From contig NZ_CP009528.1 in the NCBI RefSeq assembly GCF_000970025.1, positions 2,033,168-2,097,167 of the forward strand: 64,000 bases of DNA, written 5' to 3'. This DNA is from Methanosarcina barkeri MS (GTDB lineage: Archaea; Halobacteriota; Methanosarcinia; Methanosarcinales; Methanosarcinaceae). The number at the start of each line of letters is the position of its first letter. Position 1 is the first letter of the stretch. Made by a program: the position numbers and the translations under genes. Below are positions 52,658-62,854 of this stretch, piece by piece. The notes below the pieces were generated by a model. The model searched no databases. It worked only from the letters and a program-made list of their open reading frames with translations, and was not told the DNA's origin.

Positions 52658-53374
52658 TTGCAGACCGATTTTTTGAATGGGTTTGTCAATATGCCCCTAT
52701 TTGGGATCTTACTCTCTTTAGTAGCTTTCCAGATAGGCACGCTATTATATAAGAAGACCCAGCTTTCGATTCTTAACCCTCTGCTCGTGGCTTCTGTACT
52801 TGTAATGGTTTTCCTTCTATTCTTTGGAATCAATTATGAGACTTACAACCTTGGAGGAAATTATATTTCTTTCTTCCTCGGACCTGCAACTGTGGTTCTT
52901 GCAGTGCCTCTCTATAAAAAGATTCAGCTCTTGAAAAGCAATGCTCTTCCTATCCTTGCAGGAATAATGGCAGGCTGCATAGCTGGAATCTCAAGTATTC
53001 TTGTTCTTTCCAGCCTGTTAGGGCTTGATGATACCATAAGCAGATCTCTCGCCCCCAAGTCCGTAACTACTCCTATAGGAATTGAAATCTCAAAACAGAT
53101 AGGCGGCCTGCCTGCAATAACAGTAGCTGCAATCGTATTTACCGGTATTATAGGTGCTATTTTGGGCCCTTTTATCTGCCGCTGCTTCCGAATAAAAGAT
53201 AAAGTTGCAGTCGGTGTCGCAATCGGCACATCATCACATGCTCTTGGAACAACAAGGGCAATAGAACTTGGAGAAACCGAAGGGGCAATGAGCGGACTTG
53301 CAATAGGGATCGCAGGCTTAATAACGGTTTTTCTGGTTCCCATGCTGCTTTATGTCTTCGGGCTTATAATTTGA
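52658..53374 (+). CDS. lrgB: LrgB/CidB-family membrane protein
   Basis: A 238-residue protein with about seven helices. Family signature LAPKSVTTPIGIEISKQIGG and the conserved IGTSSHALGTTRAIELGETE are present. Start TTG 52658 follows GAGGTGATC. With lrgA it forms a two-gene operon; LrgAB-type complexes have been tied to pyruvate or glycolate transport in some organisms. Substrate here unknown. Confidence 0.9.
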   Translation: MQTDFLNGFVNMPLFGILLSLVAFQIGTLLYKKTQLSILNPLLVASVLVMVFLLFFGINYETYNLGGNYISFFLGPATVVLAVPLYKKIQLLKSNALPILAGIMAGCIAGISSILVLSSLLGLDDTISRSLAPKSVTTPIGIEISKQIGGLPAITVAAIVFTGIIGAILGPFICRCFRIKDKVAVGVAIGTSSHALGTTRAIELGETEGAMSGLAIGIAGLITVFLVPMLLYVFGLII

Positions 53375-53546
53375 ATGGCAAATAGATGATCTTAAATAAG
53401 TAAAAATCAGATTTTGGATGCAAATATTGGCTCTTCGTTGTTTTGTGTGAATATCCTCATACCAGTGTGGTCTTGAGTCGAAAATCATATTATTAATAGG
53501 GAATGACGAAGAGCTCAAATATTAAGTAAAAATTCCGGTTTCAGGA

Positions 53547-53591
53547 CAAAATATTACACTACAAAATATTGCACTACAAAATATTACACTA
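53547..53591. repeat. Three tandem 15-bp repeats
   Basis: Three copies of caaaatatt[a/g]cacta in the gap between lrgB and the convergent fxsA. Confidence 0.92.
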
Positions 53592-53631
53592 CAAATAAAC
53601 TTTACCCGGTGTTTTAATGGGGTTTTCCGGG

Positions 53632-54045
53632 TTATCGGAAATCCGTGTACATTCTCATCTGCCACTGACCGTTCTGTATCTTTTTCCTTATAACCCCTTT
53701 TGCCATTTCCACATAGATTTCTCTTATCTGTGGTATGAGCATAGAGAGCCCTATTATATCGGTTAGAAAACCCGGAGTTATAAGGGCAAAGCTTCCAACT
53801 AACACAAAGAATCCGTGCAGGAGCTCGTTTCCGGGCATATATCCCCTGCTTGTTGCATCCTGGATCTCGCGAAGCACGCGCAGACCCTGGGATTTTGCAA
53901 GGTAAGCACCCAGACTTGCAGTTATAAGGATAATAAGCACGGTGTTTAAGGCTCCGATCACTCCACCTATTTTGATGAGCAGATAAAGCTCAATAACGGG
54001 GATAATGAGGAAAATCGAGAAGAGTTTTAAAAACATACTAATCAT
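53632..54045 (-). CDS. fxsA: FxsA-family membrane protein
   Basis: A 137-residue cytoplasmic-membrane protein of the FxsA family, named for suppression of F-plasmid exclusion of phage T7. Visible: IIPVIELYLLIKIGGVIGA, LNTVLIILITASLGAYLAKSQG, and the family block PGFLTDIIGLSMLIPQIRE. Three to four helices with a basic tail. ATG 54036 (MFLKLFS) is an alternative start. Role in archaea unknown. Confidence 0.88.
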   Translation of the reverse strand: MISMFLKLFSIFLIIPVIELYLLIKIGGVIGALNTVLIILITASLGAYLAKSQGLRVLREIQDATSRGYMPGNELLHGFFVLVGSFALITPGFLTDIIGLSMLIPQIREIYVEMAKGVIRKKIQNGQWQMRMYTDFR

Positions 54046-54939
54046 TTTTAAGATTTTATATTTATGTTATCTTTATTAGTACTGATATTTTTATTAGTAC
54101 TGATAAGTACTTTTTAACAGTTCCTATGCATTAATTATAGTTAAAACATGCTTTTAAAGCTTACAGTCAAAAGCTACCATAATTATATATCTTTTGTTAA
54201 ACCTCGATACAAACGGTACCACTAAATCTGGAGAGTCAGCAGGAAAAGGTAAAAAAGGCAAAAAACCAAATGGAAAAAAGGCATGAAATATACAAAAGAT
54301 ATGAAAAAATGTAGTGAGATGATAAATGCAGTGGGCGTGAAAAACGGTCAATCTCCTAAAAAGCGAACGACGCTGGAAATCGGAGTTAGCGCAGCCCTGG
54401 AAATTCTCTTTGAAAATTTCATTTTTGGTCTCAAGGTGGATTTTCAGACCACGGGTCTGCTCTATTGATATTACATTTTCCTGCTTTTTCCTAGTTAAGA
54501 TTCTATTTTCCTGATTCCTGAATTTTTCTTCTCTAAGGCTGATTTACTTCTATTCCCTTTCAGTTTTTCTGCCGTAGCTTTCTTTTCAGTTTGAGACTAT
54601 AATCACTAGATTTTTATAAATACTACTCCATTCTTTCTGCTTTCCCTGCCTCAACAGGTCTATTTCTATCCTGCAAAGTTTTCTTTGTCGGGAAAATACT
54701 GTTGCTTTAAGAGAGCAGTTATTTTATGTAGCGATAAAAAGGGATAGTCTGTTATATGATTGCTATAATATTACGTTCGTGATCTAACGCACAGTTGAAT
54801 GAAATAATATTATACTAAAGATTATACGCAATACTAGCACACTAATATATTCTATAAAACGTAAAATATACTCTGGATGTTACAAAGATAGTTTTACCTA
54901 TCCCCAAAAAAGGGTTTGTGTTTCTGAGGTGCCGGATGT
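54046..54939. other. Long intergenic region before the TPR gene
   Basis: About 890 bases, AT-rich. A 61-codon frame at 54283-54468 (plus) has no Shine-Dalgarno and no recognisable character. Nothing else is supported; the TPR promoter probably lies near 54830-54890. Confidence 0.5.
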
Positions 54940-56127
54940 ATGGACTTTGATAAAATTGAAGACTTTGTATATAAAGTTATTGGGACTATAGGATCCGATC
55001 AGAATAATTTGTGTTCTGCGATCGATTTTGCCCTGGATCTTGCGGATGAAAAATCGTTTTCCCCCAATGATTTGCTTGACCTTTCGAATGCCTGTAAGCA
55101 GCAGAAAATGTTTATGGAAGAATATGTTTTCGCAAAAGCCTGTTTCATAAGAGCTTCAGGAAAACTCCGTGAAGAAGCCTGTTTTGCGCTTGGTACTGCA
55201 GCTTATATTCTGGGCTTTTCCCTTGAAGCTGAAGCAAGCTATCTGGAAGCTCTAACAGAAAATCCAGAAAATGGAGATGTAAGGTGTGCCTATGCCGAAC
55301 TCCTTTTAGACCTTGGAAGGACAGAGGCTGCTGATAAGGAATATAAAAAGGTACTTGAAGCTTCTCCAGATCATGTAAAAGCGAATACAGGATATGCTTC
55401 CCTCTTGACCGAGTACGGATGCGTAAGGGAAGCCGAAGAGCGTTACTCAAAGGCACTTACGGCAGATCCTGACTATGTCCCTGCCAGAGGTGGATACGCA
55501 AACCTGCTCTTTGAGTTGGGAAGGCTCAGAGACGCGGAAAAGGAATACAGGATTGCAATAAAACTGGATCCTGAAGACCCAAGTCTCCATCACAACTGCG
55601 GAGTTTTACTTTCTTTCCTGGGGCGCTCTTCAGAAGCCGAAGGTGAGTACAGAAAAGCTCTTTCTCTTAACCCGAGACACAGGCGGACTCTTTTTAACTA
55701 CGGAAATCTCCTTGCAAGAGAAGGCAGAGCTTCAGAAGCCGAAGAACAATACACGGAAGCCCTTGCCATTGATCAGAACGATGCAAAAGTTCATTCCAAT
55801 TATGCAAATCTTCTGGCTCGCTTTGGAAGGAGATATGAAGCTGAAATGGAATACAAGAAAGCGCTCAGTCTGGACCCAGATAGTGCTGAAGGACATTACA
55901 GTTACGGAAACCTTCTTTCGGAGATAGGGCGCTTTGATGAAGCCCAAAATCAGTATGAGAAGGCTCTTGTCCTGAATCCTTATTATCCCCCTATTCACTA
56001 TAGATACGGTCTTCTTATGAGAAAGATGGGGCACTTTGGCGAAGCCAAAAAGGAATACACGAAAGCTATGCAGCTCGATCCGGATATCGGAAGCAAAATG
56101 ACCGAAACCTGGATTATTCTGGACTAA
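54940..56127 (+). CDS. Tetratricopeptide-repeat protein
   Basis: A 395-residue protein with about nine 34-residue TPR units from about residue 80 to the end, each like GRxxEAExEYxKALxLxPxx (GRSSEAEGEYRKALSLNPRH; GRRYEAEMEYKKALSLDPDS). The first ~80 residues form a helical cap. No membrane segment. It should be a soluble scaffold for protein interactions; partners unknown. GAGGTG eight bases before ATG 54940 supports the start. TPR genes of this type are numerous in Methanosarcina. Confidence 0.88.
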   Translation: MDFDKIEDFVYKVIGTIGSDQNNLCSAIDFALDLADEKSFSPNDLLDLSNACKQQKMFMEEYVFAKACFIRASGKLREEACFALGTAAYILGFSLEAEASYLEALTENPENGDVRCAYAELLLDLGRTEAADKEYKKVLEASPDHVKANTGYASLLTEYGCVREAEERYSKALTADPDYVPARGGYANLLFELGRLRDAEKEYRIAIKLDPEDPSLHHNCGVLLSFLGRSSEAEGEYRKALSLNPRHRRTLFNYGNLLAREGRASEAEEQYTEALAIDQNDAKVHSNYANLLARFGRRYEAEMEYKKALSLDPDSAEGHYSYGNLLSEIGRFDEAQNQYEKALVLNPYYPPIHYRYGLLMRKMGHFGEAKKEYTKAMQLDPDIGSKMTETWIILD

Positions 56128-56220
56128 AAGAAATGTCTGGAATTTTATCTGATCTTTCCCTAACTTATTCTGATCAAAATAACATCCAACCCGGCATTTT
56201 CTTTTTCACTTTTTATTGAT

Positions 56221-56295
56221 TTTCTTCTTACATATTTTCTTCTTACATATTTTCTTCTTACATATTTTCTTCTTACATATTTTCTTCTTACAGAT
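56221..56295. repeat. Five tandem 15-bp repeats
   Basis: Five copies of tttcttcttacatat, the last with one change, downstream of the TPR gene. Confidence 0.94.
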
Positions 56296-56399
56296 TGATA
56301 TATTCGGACAATCTAATGTAGACTTTTTGGGAGAAGTAACGGTTTAATAGGAGTAGTAAGCTTTCTCTACAGTTTGTTTTCCTTCGGGTTAGTTTTCTT

Positions 56400-57212
56400 T
56401 TATTCCTGCTGCTTTCCGAAGACGAACAGTTTTATCTCTTCTTTTTCAAATAGCGCAAAAGCAGCCGCATTTCCTAGTCCAACATAGTCAGGGCAGGAAA
56501 ACAGAGAGAGTAATTTTCCATCAAACCACCATCTATACCCATTTTCAAGGGCTGTATGACCTCTTATGATTTTTTTCAGGTTATTTGTCTGTAAAAAGCC
56601 GTCTACAATATCTGGCCCGAACTCTTTTACAGTCGAGCCTCGGGTTGAAGCGGTGAGTCCAGGACGTTTCGAAGGATCATTCCAGAGATAAGGAAAAGCA
56701 AAGGCTTCTTCCTTCCTGATGCCATCAATGCTGCCGGTTCCGTTAATTCCGCCGTGTACGCAAAATATATGCCTCGAAAGTACAGCTGCTATTGGCATTT
56801 TATCATATGTCCGGCTGGCCTTTAGAAGAAAACCCTGATCGAAACCGATTTCCTCAAAAAAGCCGTAGTAGAGGTTCATATCCACAGTTTCGTGATTTCC
56901 CCTGAGTAAGAATATGTGCTCAGGCTCTTCAAGCTTCAGTCGAAAAACCCTTGTAAGTACTTCGGCACCTTGAGGTCCTCTGTCCACGTAATCTCCGAGA
57001 AAAAGAATATTCTTACAGTTCATTTCTTGTCTTTTTTCTATTATGAATTCAAGAGCCTGAAGGTCCCCGTGAATATCCCCAATAACCATTATAGGCTCAG
57101 CGTCAATTCGAAGCACTGCAGGTTCTAACTCCAAAATTCGGTCTATTTTCGGGAGAAGAAGAAGCAGTTCTTCCTTTGCGGCAATTTTCCTGGAGACCTT
57201 TCCTGATACCAT
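56400..57212 (-). CDS. PPP-family serine/threonine protein phosphatase
   Basis: A 270-residue metallophosphatase with the three PPP signatures GDIHGD (45-50), GDYVDRG (73-79) and RGNHE (104-108), then FCVHGGING and GHTA further on, covering all metal ligands. It resembles PP1/PP2A-type archaeal phosphatases and would remove phosphate from Ser/Thr proteins. The frame is open to 57362, but AGAGGTGAG right before ATG 57212 identifies that start; the 50 extra residues are not conserved in character. Confidence 0.9.
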   Translation of the reverse strand: MVSGKVSRKIAAKEELLLLLPKIDRILELEPAVLRIDAEPIMVIGDIHGDLQALEFIIEKRQEMNCKNILFLGDYVDRGPQGAEVLTRVFRLKLEEPEHIFLLRGNHETVDMNLYYGFFEEIGFDQGFLLKASRTYDKMPIAAVLSRHIFCVHGGINGTGSIDGIRKEEAFAFPYLWNDPSKRPGLTASTRGSTVKEFGPDIVDGFLQTNNLKKIIRGHTALENGYRWWFDGKLLSLFSCPDYVGLGNAAAFALFEKEEIKLFVFGKQQE

Positions 57213-57578
57213 GGACTCACCTCTGTTCAAATTCCTCTTAGAGAGTCGATCTGAAATTCTTATGGGCTCTCTTAAGGAAGCTGATCTAAAAGCGTTCTTT
57301 AGATACAGGGAATTTTTATGCGATAAATATTTCCAGGCTTCAAGAAGAAATCCTTCCAGCATCCTTATGCCATCAAATTCTTAATTTTTGTTTGTGAAGG
57401 CAGGCTTATAGTGTCAAAGTCTAAAATCAAGTATGTAAACTTAAAAGGTCAAGCAATTAAAAGTTCAGGCAACTGGGTGAACAACAAGAAGTTCAGACTA
57501 CAAGGCGTTCAGACAATTAAAAATCCATAAATTACATCTATTTATAAAACTTTATTCAGCATATACGGAGACAAATTT
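57213..57578. other. Divergent promoter region
   Basis: About 365 bases between the phosphatase (minus) and a hypothetical gene (plus). Loosely repeated aaaagttcagnnaa motifs occur near 57445-57520. No gene supported. Confidence 0.45.
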
Positions 57579-57968
57579 ATGGAACTTGATATCAATGAGC
57601 AGGATCCTGAAGATATGGATCTTACAGATGTTGTGCTTGAATACGATGATATTGTCTCTGCAATCTCAGTTCTGGAAAAGCGCAGAGAGGAATTAAGAAC
57701 TCATATCCTAAACACCTTCACAGAAAAAGAGATCAATATATTGAGAGTTGGGGATGTGGAACTCAGGCGGCAGAAGGTTGAATGGAAACTCTGGCGCATC
57801 AATAAGTTAAAACCCTATCTTATGAAGAAAGATCTCTGGGATATAGTTGAATCAGTTGACAGGAAAAATCTCAGCAGACTGATAGAAAAAGGAATCCTGA
57901 ATGAAGAAGAACTTCAAGGTACATATGATGTAGAAACTCGGTACAATTTACGTGTAAAAAGGATCTAA
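57579..57968 (+). CDS. Small acidic/coiled-coil protein of unknown function
   Basis: A 129-residue soluble protein: an acidic start (ELDINEQDPEDMDLTDVVLE), a predicted coiled coil (about 25-50, DIVSAISVLEKRREELRTHI), then a basic/aromatic segment (RRQKVEWKLWRINKLKPYLM). I do not recognise a family; the layout of acidic helix, coil and basic region resembles some phage-type proteins, which is only an impression. GGAG precedes the ATG. Confidence 0.65.
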   Translation: MELDINEQDPEDMDLTDVVLEYDDIVSAISVLEKRREELRTHILNTFTEKEINILRVGDVELRRQKVEWKLWRINKLKPYLMKKDLWDIVESVDRKNLSRLIEKGILNEEELQGTYDVETRYNLRVKRI

Positions 57969-58375
57969 ACGGATTGGAATAAATAGTCTGAAGGAGCAGG
58001 AAAAGTTTTCAGGTGAATGACCGGGATACTATACAGTTTACACGTAGACAGGTCCCGAATGAAATGAAGTAGAATCAAAACGAATAGAGAATCCTTCAGG
58101 TGAAACTTCGAGAAGAGTAATCTTTTTCATTCTCTCTTATTCTGGATTTCGAGTAAGGATACTTTTCCAATATTTTGTAAAAGGATCTTTTTAATATTTT
58201 ATCCGACTTTCCGCAGTAACTTTTCGTAAATTCATATTTTTACCGCTATCGATTTTTAATCAAACGTGGATTTATTGTACTTTTATGCAGTATGTAAAAG
58301 CAACTATGCATTGGTCATCGGTTAAGGATTTATTTCCTTCTTCTGTTACTTTTTTTGAATCCAATTTTTCATTTA
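57969..58375. other. Intergenic region with left end of the IS4-type element
   Basis: About 400 bases. gactttccgcag at 58205-58216 is the same end motif as the 33.7-kb MITE. It lies about 160 bases beyond the transposase stop and may mark the element's left end. No gene seen. Confidence 0.5.
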
Positions 58376-59155
58376 TTACTCCAACCATTCATCTCTAAAC
58401 TCTTCTCTGTTTACATGAGGATCTAATGCTTGACTTTCATATACGCTCATTATCGTTTCAAAAGTTCTTTGAATTCCACATCTATGCAAAATTACTGTCA
58501 ACAAATCTGATGCATTCTCTGCAAATATTGTACTCCAACGTAACTGTGTATATCTAGCCATTTTTTCAGAGTACAGAGCAACGGTTCTAGGTCCATTAGC
58601 AACTGCACTTACCATAACTCCAACTTTTACTCCTGCAGCTACTGTTCTTGATCTTGCTGCAGGAAACTTGTCTGCTAACGAGGAATGGAGACGAACAATT
58701 ATGCTGTCCTGAATGACAACATCCTGGAAGGTTTCGAGTTTCTTGCTAAGTTTCCTACCAGGTTCTTTTGCAAGCTCTTCCATGCCATGAATTACACACT
58801 GGTGAAGAAACTCAACAAGTTCTGGAGTAAAACGATAGTACCAGCTGCTATCACTTATGGTTTTTTGTGACTCAGTTTCATATTCTCGTTTTAAACTGGC
58901 AAGTGTACGCTGCAAGCGGGCACCAAAACCGAGAGTTAAAACCCAAAAGATAATGACAGGGTCAATTTTACGTTCACGTACTATAAGACCAGTTTCTTTG
59001 GCAGTTTGCCTTAACCACTCTTCGGGAAACATTTCCCGAAGAGAGTCTTCAAGAGTAGGTGGGGGACGAGGAGACATAGATACAGAGATATTTAGATTAC
59101 TAATACAAAAAAACACATACAAGAGAGGGAATTTAATGCTTAACCGATGACGCAT
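58376..59155 (-). pseudogene. IS4-family transposase with internal deletion
   Basis: A 259-codon frame. Residues ~30-200 match an IS4-type DDE transposase: PTLEDSLREMFPEEWLRQTA, DSSWYYRFTPELVEFLHQCV, VVIQDSIIVRLHSSLADKFP (first catalytic Asp) and AAGVKVGVMVSAVANGP. Right after VALYSEKMA the frame jumps to a C-terminal-type segment (RWSTIFAENASDLLTVILHR), so about 180 residues with the other catalytic positions are missing. The frame remains open, so this is a clean in-frame deletion; not catalytically active. A non-autonomous derivative. Confidence 0.8.
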
Positions 59156-59248
59156 GGAAGAATTTCATGTTTTTTCCCTGCATTTGACACAGTTCCCGGC
59201 CCAGTTCCAGCCAAAAGATTCAAAATATCATAGAGTTAAAGATATGGA

Positions 59249-59362
59249 ATGGGCAGTGTCTCGAATTTGCTGTAAATTTGAAGTCAAGTTCTTGCATACC
59301 GTGAAGAAAATTCATCTCACGATACGGAATTTTCTACCCAGCAACTTCCTGGAGATTTGTGT
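59249..59362 (+). repeat. Dispersed repeat A, copy 2
   Basis: Contains aatttgctgtaaatttgaag, ggaattttctacccag and ggagatttgtg. Matches the reverse complement of 12017-12135 and, more diverged, 62990-63085. It joins repeat B directly at its right side. Confidence 0.85.
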
Positions 59363-59585
59363 TTTATCCCAATATTATTTTGCTTTTTTAATTTTTGTAT
59401 TTCAATTACATATCGTATACAGTTGGCCTACTATTTTACTCCAACTTTGAACTTGTTTCATTTTACATGATCATTCTGCAATGCCAAAATGAGATTGGAA
59501 CTTACTCAACATTTAACTCTTTGCAACATTTAACTTTTTGCGCTGCTTGCTATTGTATCGTGTATTGAACTTTCAAATGGTTTGA
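59355..59585 (+). repeat. Dispersed repeat B, uninterrupted copy
   Basis: Matches the 33.65-34.13 kb copy but lacks the MITE, reading acatatcgtatacagttgg without a break. It has its own small internal duplication (caacatttaactctttg / caacatttaactttttg). No gene; probably with repeat A part of one larger element. The region 59156-59851 otherwise shows a palindrome GCTTGC ag GCAAGC at 59772-59785. Confidence 0.85.
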
Positions 59586-59851
59586 ATTTGCGAGATTATT
59601 TCAGGATAAAACAGCCGAAATTGTTGAGACGGTTAATCCGGTCGATTAAGACGTTTTGCTGGGTTTTCGATCAATTTTTTTTTTGAAAAGGGTTTTGGAA
59701 CAGCCGTTGCGCTGTTTGATCGCGCAGACTATGTTGTTACTGGAGTTTTCGCTCAAGCTTTTTTTGAAAAGGCTTGCAGGCAAGCAGTTTTTTGAAAAAG
59801 CTTGTGGGGAAAACTATTAACAATCAGGGAATCAACTAAGACAGAGGGTTA

Positions 59852-61076
59852 ATGAAAATGTTGTACCGAAAAGTACCACAGAATGGAGATGAACTTTCAA
59901 TACTGGGATTCGGATGCATGCGCCTCCCTGTGAAAGAAGATGGGACAATAGACGAGGAAAGGGCTACCCGGCAAGTTAGATACGCGATAGATCACGGAGT
60001 AAACTATGTCGACACGGCCTGTCCTTATCACAGGGAGAAAGCGAGTCTTTCCTTGGGCGAGCCATTGCAGATGGATATCGAGAAAAGGTCAGACTTGCTA
60101 CGAAACTTCCCTCCTGGCTTGTGGAAAATCGGGAAGATATGGATAGATTATTGAATACCCAGTTAAAGAGACTCAATAAGGACTATATAGATTATTATCT
60201 GCTCCATGGTTTGGCAGGAGAAGTATGGGATAAACTTGAGCTTCTTGGTGTGATTGATTTTCTTAATAAGGCAAAGGACGACGGACGAATTATCAACGTA
60301 GTTTTTTCTTTTCATGGACCAATTGGGGACTTTAAGCGGATTGTTGACACTTATCCCTGGACTTTCTGTCAGATCCAGTATAACTTTATGGATGAGAAGC
60401 ACCAGGCAGGAACGGAAGGACTTGAGTATGCAGCCTCGAAAGGACTGGGTGTAATTGTTATAGAACCTCTTCTAGGAGGCAATCTGGCTAGCCCGGTACC
60501 TGCTGAAGTGAAAGATATCTGGGATGAAGCCAAAACGAAACGTACACCTGCAGAGTGGGCTTTTCGCTGGATATGGAACCATCCAGAAGTTACGGTTGTA
60601 CTCTCAGGCATGAATGAGGAATCCCATATAGAAAAAAACCTGAAAATCGCATCTGAGGCTTATCCAAATTCCTGACTGAAGCCGAAATACAGCTTGTTAA
60701 TAAAGTTGAGCAAAAGTACCGTCAACTCATGAAAATTGGCTGTACTGGCTGTCGGTACTGCATGCCCTGCCCTTCAGGAGTAAATATACCTCAGGAGTAA
60801 ATATACCTGAATGTTTTGAAATTTACAATAACCTTCATATGTTCGGTGATGTAGAAGGTGCCAGGTTTACTTATGCAGTCAGGATGAGCGGCGTATTTAC
60901 AAACACTGAGCCTGGAGGATTTGCTTCCCAGTGCATTGAGTGTGGTAAATGTATGGAAAAAATGCCTCCAAAGTCTAAAAATACCTGATCTGCTCAAAGC
61001 TGTAGCAAAAGAACTGGAAGGAACTGACCCGGAGCAAAGAATGGCTATGGCTAAAAAACTCTTTAAGAAAGAGTAA
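59852..61076 (+). pseudogene. Aldo/keto reductase with C-terminal ferredoxin domain, frameshifted (COG1453-like)
   Basis: Nearly full-length copy of the gene beginning at 63347. Starts MKMLYRKVPQNGDELSILGF. Four lesions are visible: a one-base deletion near 60030, another near 60673 (tcctgactgaa), a 17-base tandem duplication at 60774-60807 (tcaggagtaaatatacc twice), and an inserted A near 60960. The C-terminal domain keeps [10 protein letters not shown] and CIECGKC cluster motifs. Substitutions also hit the AKR active site (YHREKA). Not expected to make an active enzyme. Confidence 0.88.
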
Positions 61077-61180
61077 TTAAAAAATAATTCACAAACTAGT
61101 TAATATACAATTAACTCGATTAATAAGGTTCGATTAAAGGCAGAGAGAAAAGCGGTAAAGGAGAGTAAAGGGGAAAGTGT

Positions 61181-61325
61181 ATACTTTCAGAAGAGTTCCA
61201 GAGAACGAGAACGAACTTTTAATACTGAATTAGAGTGAATGCGTTTTTCCTGTTAAATATGAAAAGATTGATAGGGAGAAGGAAAAGCACCAGATTCTTT
61301 ATGCAATTACCACGGAGTCAATTGC
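61181..61325 (+). pseudogene. Remnant of a third aldo/keto reductase copy
   Basis: Short degenerate stretch: TFRRVPENENELLILN, stop, SECVFPVKYEKIDREKEKHQ, ILYAITTES. It lines up with MLYRKVPKNGDELSILGFGC and the following MRLAVRDEKIDEERATRQVR. The TAG inside replaces codons for Gly-Phe, so it is decay, not a pyrrolysine site. The 61077-61393 gap contains nothing else. Confidence 0.75.
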
Positions 61326-61393
61326 ATAGGAGTCAATTGTATAAGTTAATTACACAGATACGACCTTCTCCATTTAATCTCTCAATAGGTATA

Positions 61394-62854
61394 TTAAGTA
61401 TATCCGGTACCATTGCAAGGAGAGTTTGGTTTCAAACGATAATCGTGTATACTCTGGTTTATAAAAAGAGGATCTACATAGATGTCTGTATTTGATGTGC
61501 AGTTCTGGTAGTTACCTGCAGAGTTATTGTACAAACAGTTATTTTCCAGCACAAAAGCGTACGTTTCAGGAAGATAATTGATTACTGCATATCCCGTCCC
61601 CTCAGGGTCTTCTTTGCGCTTTTGGGTATTTACGATTATGTTGTTACGAACAATTGTTGTGTGTCCCGTGCCTGTGGGTGAAAGACTGGTACGAACTTCG
61701 GCCGGATAGATAGGGATCTCTGTAGGAAGCATGTGAATAATTGCCGCATGATATACGCCGTCAAAGGTATTGTTTTCAATTAGAGTATCGTAAAACCCAC
61801 TTGTTATTATGCTTCCTACCAGGTCAATATTTGGGTTTGTGCCAGTATTATAAAAGACATTGTCAAAAATGTGGACATTCTGGGCTTCTTCCTTAGGATA
61901 AGAATCTAACCAACCTATTAACCAGATTCCAGGCCCATAAGTGTCATGGATAGTATTGTTATATATTTCTACATCGTTAACGACCCCTGTTGTTTTCTCA
62001 ATCAGAATGCCAGAACCGCCTGCACTCCAGTGATGAAAGGAGTCGATTACATTATCATGAAACTTTACATGATTTGAATTTAAAACTCTAAGACCGCAAT
62101 CAGTCCTGATGGTTATGTTATTGTTCCAGACCTCTAAATTCTGACAACCTTCTGCAAAAAGAGCATTATGACCAGTTTTATATATAGTGTTGTTGTAAAA
62201 TTGAACATTGTAACTGCGCTCTACTTTCAATCCTTCTCCATGTCCATCATGCATGTACATATCATGAACTTGGATGTCTGTGGAATTGCAGAAATGGATC
62301 ATATTGTAAAATCCGTACCCATTCTCTTTATCTCGATTATTGTCATGGTTTCCGTTGATTTCAAATCCTTTTATAGTTACTCCATTTATTTCATTACTGT
62401 CCATCTGCGTTATAAGTGGCTTATCAACTGGCCAGCTAGCCTTATCTATAAGTTTAATTACGGCTGTAGGATCGCCTTCCACGGTCGTGTTATTTCCAAT
62501 AAAAATACTATCTGAGATAACGTATGTATATGGGCCTTTTAAATGAACAGTTGTAAACTGCGGATTTTCCGCAACATATTTAAGAGCTTGATTTATCTCT
62601 ACCTGATCATTACTTCCATTACAGTTGAAATCTCCACTTCCATCTCCAGCTACATACACCGTCTTATTCTGTATGAGGTTACTATAGCATAGATTATCTA
62701 AATATAATGGATTGTACGTAGTATTATTTTCCGCCATTATAGCCGTACTATTTTGTTCGGTAACTGCAGATGTCGTAGATGAAAAGACAATTAGGAATAA
62801 AATCAGAATTGATGACATTAAGCTTACTGAAAAATACTTATCCACTCGTTTCAT
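61394..62854 (-). CDS. Secreted right-handed beta-helix protein (NosD/disaggregatase-related)
   Basis: A 486-residue protein with a signal peptide (FSVSLMSSILILFLIVFSST, cleavage after TSA) and a long Asn-rich parallel beta-helix from about residue 90 on, with many repeats like VQFYNNTIYKTGHNALFAEG and VEIYNNTIHDTYGPGIWLIG. Such proteins bind or cleave polysaccharide; in Methanosarcina related domains are found in disaggregatase and surface proteins. It has many NxT/NxS sites. The end (LKPNSPCNGTGYT) stops where relatives usually continue, so it may be shortened. Confidence 0.82.
   Translation of the reverse strand: MKRVDKYFSVSLMSSILILFLIVFSSTTSAVTEQNSTAIMAENNTTYNPLYLDNLCYSNLIQNKTVYVAGDGSGDFNCNGSNDQVEINQALKYVAENPQFTTVHLKGPYTYVISDSIFIGNNTTVEGDPTAVIKLIDKASWPVDKPLITQMDSNEINGVTIKGFEINGNHDNNRDKENGYGFYNMIHFCNSTDIQVHDMYMHDGHGEGLKVERSYNVQFYNNTIYKTGHNALFAEGCQNLEVWNNNITIRTDCGLRVLNSNHVKFHDNVIDSFHHWSAGGSGILIEKTTGVVNDVEIYNNTIHDTYGPGIWLIGWLDSYPKEEAQNVHIFDNVFYNTGTNPNIDLVGSIITSGFYDTLIENNTFDGVYHAAIIHMLPTEIPIYPAEVRTSLSPTGTGHTTIVRNNIIVNTQKRKEDPEGTGYAVINYLPETYAFVLENNCLYNNSAGNYQNCTSNTDIYVDPLFINQSIHDYRLKPNSPCNGTGYT

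Noticed and set aside
54283-54468. 61-codon frame in the long gap before the TPR gene
   Set aside because: No Shine-Dalgarno, no family resemblance and ordinary base composition for non-coding DNA.
61214-61240. In-frame TAG in the third aldo/keto reductase copy as another pyrrolysine site
   Set aside because: The surrounding frame is heavily degenerate and the TAG replaces a conserved Gly-Phe stretch; this is decay.
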